Positions 9,984-19,560 of a DNA stretch of 21,684 nucleotides are shown in pieces. A program made the position numbers and the translations under genes. Position 1 is the first letter of the stretch; every line of letters starts with the position of its first letter. This DNA is from Phallusia fumigata (lineage: Eukaryota > Chordata > Ascidiacea > Phlebobranchia > Ascidiidae): NCBI GenBank assembly GCA_008931825.1, contig QXVZ01011030.1:1-21684 (forward strand). The letters are read 5' to 3'. The notes beneath the pieces are model-generated. The model was not told the origin of the DNA. It did no database searches and worked only from the letters and a program-made list of their open reading frames with translations.

Positions 9984-10644
9984 GCCACGATTATGCCACT
10001 GCATGTAAATCTTGTCAGGAGAATGGTGTCTGACTGGTGTAGTGACTCACGATTAGAACCACTTATTCACACGCCTTCATCACACTTGCATGAAGTCACA
10101 GCCTTCTATGCCACTCAAGTAATAGGGCGTTTGCGTAATCACTGTCGCTTAGTCGATTGATTAAACGTCAAACGGGATTGTAAAAGCTGAATGGAACTTC
10201 GTTACGTGTTTAGAACTTTTAGTTTCAAGGTCTATCAGACAAAGCAAACAAATTTTTGAACTTAAAATCGTTTAGTTTCGACGTTTTTAGATATGGTTCA
10301 TGTATTTGAAGCATTTTATTGCACTAGTTGATTATTGATTTGACAATCTTAATCTTAAGAAACACTTTTATTTTACCACACATTATTATCAGACTGCAAT
10401 TATTCTTACGTGAATTCCAGTTGTAAAGCTAATTTCAGCGGTAAAGTTAATATTGCCAGCTTCTCTGTATGTTCAACTAAAGTCATAAAACTGATTTTAT
10501 AACTGAGGTAATTTCTCTTGTCTTATATGAGAGCTGAAGCAATTTTACAGCATGTTTATAAATATTGCACAACGAAACCTGGTTTTAAATCAGACTTCAG
10601 GCGCGGTTATCTAAAGTGTAACTAAGCTGTCATCTCAATTTCAG
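9984..10644. other. Non-coding stretch
   Basis: Nothing specific is seen. It is A+T-rich with no long open frame, and it ends in a possible splice acceptor, CAATTTCAG (10636-10644). Confidence 0.35.
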
Positions 10645-10899
10645 CCCGAAAAAACTACGTACTTGCGCAAACCCAAAAGCCACAATGATCTGTTCCGAAA
10701 AAAACCTGATCCCCCTGGCCCGTCCCTTCTCCATCGCCACTATGACGTCATTATGCTATTTGTGCGAGTCGGCACCCGTGGGCAATACATAGAGCGGCAG
10801 TTGGTCGACCTGGCCTGGGGGTTGGCCTTCTTCTGTGGCGAGATGAGTCGAAGACTGGTGCAAGCTCGTTTCCCTTATACGTCCGTCGTTCCAACTTAA
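10645..10899 (+). CDS. Candidate terminal exon, unknown protein
   Basis: Directly after CAATTTCAG a frame stays open from 10645 to the TAA at 10897-10899, about 84 codons, in a patch clearly richer in G+C than its flanks. The peptide begins with basic and proline-rich residues and continues with a hydrophobic stretch around YDVIMLFVRVG and LAWGLAFFCGEM. I do not recognise it. No ATG opens the frame, so it would have to be a 3' terminal exon, and no matching upstream exon was found. A complete CRE (10743-10750) lies inside. It could be a random opening or a gene remnant. Confidence 0.2.
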   Translation, partial: PEKTTYLRKPKSHNDLFRKKPDPPGPSLLHRHYDVIMLFVRVGTRGQYIERQLVDLAWGLAFFCGEMSRRLVQARFPYTSVVPT

Positions 10900-13800
10900 G
10901 AAATCTCATTCGCCTTCAAGCAAAATGTTGAAAAATAGATCGAAAGTCGCGGCTTGCTGCAAAATTTTTAGAAGATGCAATTACGCTCGTACCAGGCGGA
11001 TCACTGTGGTGCACAGTATCATTCGCCCTTCAATGGAATTTACAAAACCAAAATGTTTTTTTTTCCCAAAAAACATTTGCATGCACCTCTTTACATGTTT
11101 AAAACTTTTGAGCTAACTGGTACTGTGACAGTTTATCGAAAATATTTGTGACAAACAGCTTCTAGTACTGTATTTAAAATATACCGTACAAGTGCCGTAG
11201 TAGAAAAAACATGTTACTTCTTTGACATTAGGAAACCCAAAAAACCTTTTGATTTGGGCTCGATAAAGTAATTAATTTGTGCATAAGCGTGGGAATATGT
11301 TCATTTTTTGGTAAAATATTTTCCAAAAAAATTGTCGGTATACCCGGAGGGGGCCTAAAATTTGCATGCTGTAAATAATTGTCGCGCATTTCGGTTGCTA
11401 GGAATTTGCTGGGTATTCTTGTTTCAAAATCTTTTTAGATTGCGTTCAATTTTTTACAGCCTTGACACAATGTATTTTGAGGGCGACCAGATTAACATCT
11501 ACCACAGGCAAAAACAGCGCTGGCCCCTTTACATACAGCTCTCAAACTTTGCCACAATGCGTTTTATTTTTCCATTTATAAGTGTCAAACATGGGGATCT
11601 TGTGAAATTGCTGTACACGGTTTGTATGTAATCCTCCTATCACATGTGAGTTTGTTGCATAACATTTTACGGTATTGGGACACATTTTGTTAAACGCGAG
11701 TCCCTGGTTCGAAAAAACTCTCTCTTCAAAATGTTTAGGACGAAATTACCGCCTTTTAGATAAAGTGATGTGAAGAAAAATGTGTTTGTTGCAAAAATTT
11801 CACATCAATTTCATACTTTTGCGTGTCATGCATCTCTTATAAAAGTTAAGCTTTCGTTCACCAAATAGTGCCTTTGTAACATTGTACACAGGTAGGTCAG
11901 TATTTTCCAATTACATTTTTTGCCTTATTGTCCGAAACGTTTCAACACAAGTTGATTTTGATCATTTTTGTTGGCATTTTTTAAGTAAACACGTGCTATA
12001 TGTATGCTAAATTATAAATTCAAATTCATCAGGTTCTCAACAACCAGCTAACGTTCTTGGGAACCTGTCTGCACCCGCTTAAATTATGGAGCAAGTAGTC
12101 AATAAAGCGACCCGTTGCGGAGATGGCTGTCAACAAAAGACGGGTAATTAACGTCACTTCTTGATAATCACCACCTTTAGACTGGTCAGTGTCGCCTTCT
12201 GCACAAAACAATGACCTGGTTAACATCAAAGTTTCGGCAACCGACAATTAAATCCGTCCCGCCCACTGCTACCAATTAATAGCATTGTACGAATTTTTCG
12301 GAATGCATTTTGCCCGTGTAGGGCTAACAATTTGTGGCGGTTGTTAACTATATAACGAGGTCAACTGGATTCACAATTATTGCAACTTACTGTTTGATAT
12401 TACGTTTTTCATTTCTTATCTAGTAGCGGAGAAATGAAAAGTTCCAAAATAATTGTCTTTATTAAACTATCGGTAAGAACGTACAGTTGACATACATACT
12501 TATGATTTGAATAAAAATCACATTGGGGATAGTATTTAGCATTTTCGACATCCTTGAGATTATTTTACAAATTTGAACAGCTTACATCGCTCACAATCAC
12601 CCTGTCTCTCTAGTCAGGTTCGTGCTTGTTTATTTATGAAGCGTGCACTAAAAATCTTTCAGCTTCAGTAACACGAATGACGCAATACCCGGGTTTTATT
12701 GTTTTACTGGCGTCGTTACGTTCCAAATTGCTGGCCGCCAGTGATAGTTACGCGCACCACGTCTGTTGCTTGCAGTTTGACTTGTTGCAGAGAAACTGGA
12801 TCGACGACGCAGCGCTGTGACGTGTACGGCCATAAAAGAACCCCCTTTCGCGCGTTTTGATTTTGTGACGTAATAATGCTTATTGTTACATCCAGGTGCT
12901 GATATTTAAACCAGGTGTTTGCTATATTTTATTTTCGGACGTTTTTAAGAAACATCTGTGAGAGATAATTTATACTCCCAAATGTTTATAAATTTTTTGT
13001 GTATTTTCGTACTTTGGCCCTTAATTGACCTTTGTAAGTGCGACATCTGGTGCCTGACAGTGGAAATCAAAATTAGCAATTTCCAACACACACAAGTAAG
13101 GTGTTTGAAAGCTCGTCCTATTAGAAAACAGGCAAGAGTTAGCAGGGGCAAATACGACCAAATAGGCTTAAAATCGCCCTTGAACACAAAGAAACTGCAC
13201 AAATATTAAATACATATCCATCCAGAACATAGTTAAAAACGTCATGGTGCTGAAAGCTCAATTTAAGATAAGCTTTTAAACGTTCAAACTTATCGGGTTA
13301 TAACAATAGTTATGTATTCTTTGTGCTTGTGTTTAATTGTGTTGCAGCATTTTAGGGAATAAATGAGGTTTCGACGATTGAACGTGTGTTAAATCTCTAT
13401 GAAAAGAAACAACTACAATTTCTTGCATGTGAAAGTGTTTAACCACGCGTCAATTTCTTTACTTTTCAGCTTTATACACCAAACGAGAAACCGCCCACTT
13501 CGCAATACCGCGAATCCGGTAGCAGTTGCAATGGAACTGTGTTGAATCGATCGGAACGCCAAGTTGAAATGCCAGGAAGCTTCCCACACAACTTACCAGC
13601 ACTGACAGTAGGTGCAGACTGACACCAAGTACAGGTAGATGTTGTTGTGTTGACGGATCAACCGTCATTAGGTCACTTAGCTCCGCGTTTCAATGTTTTT
13701 GTTTCTGTACCAGTGAAGGTGGTACCACCTTGCATGGGCGTGTGGTGGGTAGCGTCGTAGGCGGAACAAGTTTCGTTATGCTTGTGATAGTTAATAAGTT

Positions 13801-14159
13801 CGCTTTGCCTGTGGGCCGACTCTGAGAAGCCTGTCGTCTTTACCTAAATCCTGTGTTCAAATTACCCACATTTCTTCATGTGGTTAGCGGAGCTTTGTAT
13901 TAAGCCCTCTTAATCTATGTGGATGTGTTTATAATGCTTAATTAATGGCTTCTTATCCTCTCGCGTTTTCACTGTACTAGCATTGTTTCTTACAACCGCG
14001 AGTGACCTAACATTAAGGTTACCCGCCCTTTTGTTGCTTTGGGCTAAAAGACCAAATTGTAAAACAAACTACCGATATTCAAACGCCACACGTAGGTTCA
14101 ACTTTCTAAATCAAACAATTTGCTTCAAAACACCAATAAAATCGCCCCGTAAGTAACGC
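10900..14159. other. Long non-coding stretch, no firm gene
   Basis: No supported gene is seen. A plus-strand frame at 11457-11631 follows TTTTTTACAG, a good acceptor sequence, but the peptide is unrecognised. The minus-strand frame 13459-13668 has one hydrophobic segment. AAGGTGGTACCACCTT (13716-13731) is a perfect 16-bp palindrome. CRE-like TGACGTAA occurs near 12866, beside a TATA-like CCATAAAAGA. None of these is enough to call a gene or promoter. Confidence 0.35.
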
Positions 14160-14215
14160 AACCGCCGCGTAGTCGTAAAGTTGGCGGTTCAAATCCCGTC
14201 CCTCTCTGTTTGTGG
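14160..14215 (+). repeat. Possible degenerate tRNA-derived SINE piece
   Basis: GGCGGTTCAAATCCCGTC resembles a pol III B box with its T-arm. GGCGG can pair with CCGTC, but the loop is 8 nt rather than 7. A convincing A box and the remaining cloverleaf arms are absent, so this is not a functional tRNA. It may be a fragment of a tRNA-derived SINE. Confidence 0.2.
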
Positions 14216-15172
14216 TTCCTCAGCAAAAAGGTGTTGCGTCGATTCTGGCGAGCCTTGTTGATTCGAACAAAGTTAAAGTCATCAACTTCCAGTGGTAAAA
14301 TGGCCAGGCACTCGATGTTTTGTTTATGATTAGACCTGAGTCTTTGCTGATAAAAAATCGAATTGACCCGAGTCTCAAAAGTGGTGAGATTCGTGGCGCT
14401 GGAAGCGATTTTCACTCGCATGGTCTTCGTGTTATCTTTATATTTCTTCATTGTTTTTGTACAAAAACAGAAAAACATTAATTTGTCTTATAATCAACAA
14501 TCCTAGTACTTGTTTGAACAATCCCTAGTACGAATCCCGAGTACAGTTTTTTTTTGTCTGGAAGTCGAGATCCCACACCTTTTGGCCAAGTGCTCGCCCG
14601 AACTCTGACACCAATTACTGCAGGGTAACGTTCAATTGACAGAAAATGGGAAAGTAAAGACACAACCTCATAATGCGTATGTAGTGACTAACCAATTGTT
14701 GATATTAAACCGACGTGAAAAGGATATTATTCGTTAACGGTGTACAATGATTTGGCACACCAAATATGGCTACATAGAAACTTAGAAATCGAGGTAAAGT
14801 AATATCTCCTCCCAGGATTTTACACTTTACAATTTTACTGGGTTGACCTTGGTTTAATGGTTACCGCTTCAACGGTAACTTACAAGTTATAATGCTTGCC
14901 CATCCCCCACGACGAACCTCGGCAGATAATTTGCACGCGGTTTTTTATTCCTATGCCCGACCGTTATTATGCCGTCAGATTTTAGTGAACGCAGGGCAGC
15001 AATGATCCACTGATAATCTGATAAACCTTCGCTAACCAACCGCGAACTTATGCTGGAGGTCAAACCGGGTTGTTTTCGTGTCCACAACCGGCCATGGTGT
15101 TTTTCCGGTACAATAGTGAAGGGTGGGGCTCAAAAAGGTTTACGAAATCCGATCATTTTGTGATGTTTAGTT
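14216..15172. other. Non-coding stretch with a short hairpin
   Basis: A 7-bp hairpin, GTTACCG / CGGTAAC with loop CTTCAA (14860-14879), lies next to TGGTTTAATGG, which fits a pol III A box. No B box follows. The minus-strand frame 14887-15087 (66 codons) has no recognisable domain. Confidence 0.3.
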
Positions 15173-15330
15173 AAACATAACTGCAAGAGAGCTTGTGTGT
15201 AGTGAATACGTTGTAATGCAAACGTCTGAATAATCGGTGTTGACATCATCAGTACAAAAATGACAACTGCGATTTTCGAAACGTTGCACATATGTTTTTA
15301 CTACATACAAAGTCTCTTGTAGTTATGTTT
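15173..15330. mobile_element. Foldback MITE, family 2
   Basis: The outer arms are AAACATAACTGCAAGAGA (15173-15190) and the inverted TCTCTTGTAGTTATGTTT ending at 15330. The complementarity continues inward through a TGTAGT-containing block and an ATCG-GTTG-CAT block to a short centre near 15250-15258. The element can fold on itself over nearly its full length and encodes nothing. A half copy lies at 18223-18292. Confidence 0.65.
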
Positions 15331-17714
15331 TTATTTAGCCTACTCGTCTCATTTTGTAATGTATACTTTTAATTAAGAGCTGGATTAAAGCTTCATCTCA
15401 CTAGCATTAACATGTCTTAACTTGGCAAAACAAAGCAATATCGGTTGAAATCAGTACATGCATCAGTTGAATGGTGGGTTGCCCAGTATTTACACATCTA
15501 AGGGAAGGTATTTACTGAAATTTCCTTAATTCTATGGCAACCACTTGATTTGAGGTTGAAATAGTCCCAAATGTTTGTGACGTTGGTTTTCAACATGGGT
15601 CCCATCGCACATCTGGGGGTTGTGGGGCGCTAGGAAAGACATATTTTGTCATACATCTCTTCATTGTCTATTGGGGCGCTTTCAAATCAACTAACTGTTC
15701 AGTGGACGGTACAAGAAAAAAAGGTGGTTGAGAGACGATTGTTTCTTGCGTCCAAGTGTGTTTATGATGCCTAACCACAAATCAACGCTGTCATTTGCAT
15801 GCAGTGTGTAAGATCCTCTGTTGGCGTTATCAGGCCGCAAACCGGTTTGTGCAGTTGTCTAGGTTCGTTCAATGCATGGGTTTGAAGCGGTTTCACTGAA
15901 ATATCTTTTCAGGTGCAAACTTTAAAGGCCATACGTTTGTCCCAGTCCTTCGATGCGACGCATTTGAAAAAGTTTCTTGCAGTTTCGACGCACTAGCGAT
16001 AAAAATTTATTGAAGACGCTTATTATCAAAGTTGTATTTGTTGATACAAAAACAAAAAGAAATATATTTGTATGTGATTTAATGTGATGTGTGGGTTTTT
16101 ACAAAGTTTATCGAGTCTGAAGGTTTTCAACTCAATTTGGTTGAGCTATAAAACGATGAAATTATTGTGCGATGTCCTTAAAAAACGACAGACCAGGGCG
16201 TCGCGACGCTTGGTTTGAAAACCACGGGCCTTAAACGGTTGTTTGATTCAGCCCGGTGTAACGTTTTGCGGTTTGACCTTTTTCTTGCCCAAATTCGTTA
16301 CAAATTTTCTCCAATTTTAAGTTTTGACAATGTCAAAATTAAAGCTTTGTTACGTCATATGGAACATGCCGATGTCGCTTGTAGCCTGTCGCGTCCGGTT
16401 GGAACCTTCAGCCTCAGGCCCGACCATCGTTACATCTTGGGTATTCACCTTCGTGTGCCAAAGGTGAGTTTCCTCTCACAGCCGTCAACAACGTGCTGAT
16501 GTAGTGGATACAACGTGATCTTGAGTTTTTGTGTGGAATTAAGGCCAAGGTGACTGGCTGTGACATGTAACCCACGGATTTTGACACACATTGAATGTCG
16601 TAGCTGTGGTGGGTAAACACAGTCACGATGTTTTCTTGAAAACTAGGTGATTCTGTCAGGAAAACATTTCTTGGTAGTACGTTGCTGTTTTTTTCCGGTT
16701 TTTTACTGTCTTTCTTGCTGTGTCATGTGTGAGTTACTCAAAATTTAGCCCATGTGCCACCCGAAATTCTAAGCCAGCTATTAAATAATTTTATGACTAT
16801 TTCTCGACATGAAAATACCCCAAACATAACCGGATAAGATATGACTCAAACACATGTTAGGTGCATTTACCAATTTGGACAATTGGGTCGTTGACCCGGT
16901 TATTCGATTCGTCTCATAAACAAATTTTTTTCTCATAGGTCTTTTTTATATTCTTCAATTAGTTGTAAGGCAAAACTTGTTGGCTTTGGAGCATCCGCTC
17001 ACAATCTTAGGCATTTCATTTCATCGAGAATTTTAATCTGTATTTCAACGAATGATTTGTTTTGAGATCAATGTGATTAATGCAAATTTTGTCACCACGC
17101 AGTGATTGGAATAACTTAGCTACAAGCTGGTTTTCCAACGAGCTCCGTTCAACCAAGCGTGACTCTTTCCAAAGCAATTTGTGTTAAGTTTTTATCGGGA
17201 CATTTGACAATAAATAATGACGCTTTTTAAATTCTTAAAACCACTTGGGTCAGTATATTTTACCCAAGGGTTTCGAACAGATGCCTGATCAGTGTTCCAA
17301 AAATTTGTGTGTTACTTGGTAACTTATCATTTTTGGCCAATTTTCAAATTTCTTTACATTGATTAAATGCACGATAATCGCTGGAAAGGATCGGAAATCC
17401 TGACATGCAGGCCCTGATAGATAATACAGATATCAGCATGGGTGTTACCTAGAACTACCCAACGCATGACGCATTTCACCCAGTCATGATTGGTATTTCT
17501 CCCCATACATTGCTGGGCAGTCGGGCCGGAAAATATTAGCGGATTATATGCCAATAGGAATGTGAGATTACCATCTTGCAGTGCAGCAAATTGGCTGCGT
17601 ACAACTTGTGAGCACCGCCCTTGCAAAACTGACTGCCGGGGTTCAACTGAACATTTTAAAGTTTAACTTTCGCTGAAACAGTAATTTTCACAGCGTGTGC
17701 TGAAATGTAACAAA
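15331..17714. other. Long non-coding stretch with transposon-like debris
   Basis: No supported gene is seen. GCGTCGCGACGC (16198-16209) and CAAACCGGTTTG (15838-15849) are perfect 12-bp palindromes. GGTTTGAAAACCACG just after 16209 resembles a hAT transposon end, but no partner or target duplication was found. The frame 16215-16499 runs through a consensus donor (CCAAAG|GTGAGT near 16462), yet its peptide is unrecognised. Other open frames are unremarkable. Confidence 0.3.
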
Positions 17715-17953
17715 TGACCTTGGAGGTACACGGTGACCTTGAAGGCTATAAAGGATCTCAAAGGTCACTAAAAATTGTAAAAAATGACATTGAGGGTAAG
17801 CCGGTGATATTTAGTTGTCAGAAAATGACCTTGAGGGTATAGCGGGTGACCTTGAGTGTAATTATGACCTTGAAGGTAACGGGTGACCTTGAGTGAAAAC
17901 GGAACAGATAGTCGGCTGTAACAGTGACCTTGAAGTGTTCGGAATGACCTGAA
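17715..17953. repeat. Array of TGACCTTGA motifs (ERR/NR5A-type sites)
   Basis: Six exact TGACCTTGA copies start at 17734, 17826, 17847, 17865, 17884 and 17925. Variants start at 17715 (TGACCTTGG), 17785 (TGACATTGA) and 17945 (TGACCTGAA). One motif in the opposite orientation, TCAAAGGTCA, lies at 17758-17767. Neighbouring starts are mostly 18-21 bp or about 41 bp apart, so the array behaves like an eroded ~20-bp minisatellite with unit near TGACCTTGAGGGTANNGGG. The reverse complement TCAAGGTCA is the known extended half-site for ERR and NR5A (FTZ-F1/SF-1) nuclear receptors. Binding is possible but not shown. Confidence 0.85.
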
Positions 17954-18222
17954 TAAGTTTACTTATCACTACACCTGAGTTGCTAATTGTGCCTTTCGAG
18001 GTGAAAATAAGCGGTCGTCTGGTTGATTGTAGCACTGTGTGGAAGTAAAACGAGACAGAATGTCGGTGTGAGAACAGCAATGACTTTGTTGCTAACCTGG
18101 CTTCGGGTTTACAATCTTGTGTGACTTCCGCAAACTATGCGAGAAGAATGACATCGATATTGCAACTTGCTGCAATTTTGTTGTTGTTGCTAATGTTAGT
18201 GTGTTTGTTTACACCTTATTAA
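17954..18222. other. Spacer, nothing specific
   Basis: Non-coding stretch between the motif array and a MITE fragment. A minus-strand open frame spanning 17862-18080 overlaps the array and is not credible as a gene. Confidence 0.3.
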
Positions 18223-18292
18223 AAACATAACTGCCGGAGAGCTCATACAAAGTAAATACATTTGTACTGCAAACAATCGCTGTTGTCATTTT
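18223..18292. mobile_element. Half copy of MITE family 2
   Basis: The sequence starting AAACATAACTGC, followed by GGAGAGC, a TACAAAGTA block, TGCAAAC, ATCGC and TGTTGTCATT, follows the arm of the element at 15173-15330 block by block. The second arm is not found, so this copy is truncated or decayed. Confidence 0.5.
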
Positions 18293-18595
18293 ATTAATTT
18301 TCAAGTCTTACATTCCTTTGTTTATAATGTTTTGACAAACACACTAGATTGAATTGCGGCAACTAAAAATATTTAAACGGGAACGATCGGTTGTTGTTTA
18401 AAATTATTCTTGCAAAGTAAGTTACCCTCCAAGCATGATAAGTGTGAGCAACGCGACGAGCATATTTACAAGCATAATTTGGAACTGACATGGTTACAAC
18501 GATCTCAACACCTCCATAGTAACCAGCAGTGTTTTGAAACCTAAAAACCATTACCCTGTCCCCTTTAGGTTTAATGAAGGTACAGTGGTGTACAT
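18293..18595. other. Non-coding stretch
   Basis: No supported gene is seen. GTGTACAT at 18588-18595 is the left copy of the probable target duplication of the next element. Confidence 0.3.
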
Positions 18596-18769
18596 CCGTG
18601 TGATGCTCAAAGCCCTATTTTCTAAAATAGGCATTTTCAACAAAAATATTTCGTTTGTTTTTGCGTCAATAAATACAGTTTTGATATTAAGCGCCATTAA
18701 TAAATTCTTATCGCTGGTGCGTCGAAGTCCAATCAAGGCGTCGCATCGAAAAAAGTTTGAGAATCACTG
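18596..18769. mobile_element. hAT-like non-autonomous element with target duplication
   Basis: The right end, read outward-in on the minus strand, is CAGTGATTCTCAAAC, a typical hAT terminal repeat. The left end is CCGTGTGATGCTCAAAG, which aligns with it if TG is an insertion. Flanking octamers are GTGTACAT (18588-18595) and GTGTACGT (18770-18777), which agree at 7 of 8 positions and have the 8-bp length of hAT target duplications. The element is about 174 bp, encodes no transposase, and has an internal hairpin CCTATTTTCTAAAATAGG near its left end. Confidence 0.5.
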
Positions 18770-18777
18770 GTGTACGT

Positions 18778-19407
18778 TAATTGATACCACATGCCCGCAG
18801 TGACCAGTCCAACCTCTTAATCAATTCCCGACAAAGCTCTTTTATTTTCGCTCGCTTTTCCAGTTATTATAACTGGTCAATTATGCGGAACTTGACCGAT
18901 AACTGCTATTAACCGGATTACCTTTGTGACAAGATTTAGCGAACACGCCCATGTAGTGGCCAACCGAACAAGTGGCATTCTTTGTGGCGATGCGAATATT
19001 TTTCTAATTTCTAAAACAGGTGATATGTATTTACGAACGGTAACAATTTAGTTGATTGACTTTAGAAAAGGTTGTTTGAGATCAAGCTTTATAATTAAGT
19101 TTCTGTTGCTGAAAGACAGTTGTTCTCGGTCTGGTCCGTCGTTTTAATTTTCGATGGGCGTCGCTTCGAAACAAGATTTTTTGACATTTTGCAACGGGGC
19201 AAAACGATAATGCCGCTTTAAGACAATGTCAAAAAAGGTTCGCTATAGTTGAATTTCATAGCTTTTTTGTATCGTTTTAAATCCATATCTTACCTCAATC
19301 GTTACGTCACACCTTTAGGTAACTCCTGAACACGCGCAGTTCACGTGGTTGCTCCAAAGATCTTTAGCGACATCTTATGGACGTGGCGTAAGTAGTATAG
19401 AAACGCG
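18778..19407. other. Non-coding stretch with two inverted repeats
   Basis: CCAGTTATTATAACTGG (18860-18876) is a near-perfect palindrome. TTTTTTGACATT (19177-19188) is exactly complementary to AATGTCAAAAAA (19225-19236), which could be the arms of a tiny foldback element. No gene is seen. Confidence 0.4.
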
Positions 19408-19539
19408 GATTCTGGCTCATTTTGGAAAAATCGGAAATCCCCCGATTCTGGCTCACTTTGGGGATTCCCCACATTTCTATGACGTCATAGGAAAACGGGG
19501 AATCCCCCACTTTCTCATTCGGGGATTCCCCCACTTTCC
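19408..19539. promoter_or_regulatory. kappaB-palindrome and CRE cluster at element end
   Basis: Three 11-bp palindromic kappaB-type sites lie at 19460-19470 (GGGGATTCCCC), 19497-19507 (GGGGAATCCCC) and 19521-19531 (GGGGATTCCCC). Between the first two is the 14-bp palindrome CTATGACGTCATAG (19477-19490), which holds a full CRE. The last two sites are part of a 19-bp direct repeat, CGGGGAATCCCCCACTTTC at 19496-19514 and 19520-19538. GATTCTGGCTCATTTTGG (19408-19425) recurs with one change at 19444-19461. The cluster ends 22 bp from the stop of the double-jelly-roll gene, so it may be the terminal or subterminal region of that element. Transcription factor binding is inferred from motif identity only. 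Confidence 0.5.
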
Positions 19540-19560
19540 ATTCTGGGTAGTGATTTCAAA

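Noticed and set aside
11457-11631. Frame after TTTTTTACAG acceptor, ending in TAA
   Set aside because: Good acceptor-like sequence, but the peptide is unrecognised and no partner exon was found.
13459-13668. 69-codon minus-strand frame with a hydrophobic segment
   Set aside because: Short, with no signal peptide logic or family resemblance. A donor-like GTAAGT inside does not lead to a supported exon.
14851-14879. tRNA-like start: TGGTTTAATGG fits the pol III A box
   Set aside because: No B box or acceptor stem follows within a tRNA length.
15575-16226. A possible ~650-bp hAT element between GGTTTTCAACATGGG and GGTTTGAAAACCACG
   Set aside because: The ends share only about nine bases and the flanking octamers do not match.
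17715-17953. CRISPR-like regular repeats
   Set aside because: The repeat is only 9 bp with degenerate ~10-bp spacers, and the window is animal DNA. A minisatellite or regulatory array fits better.
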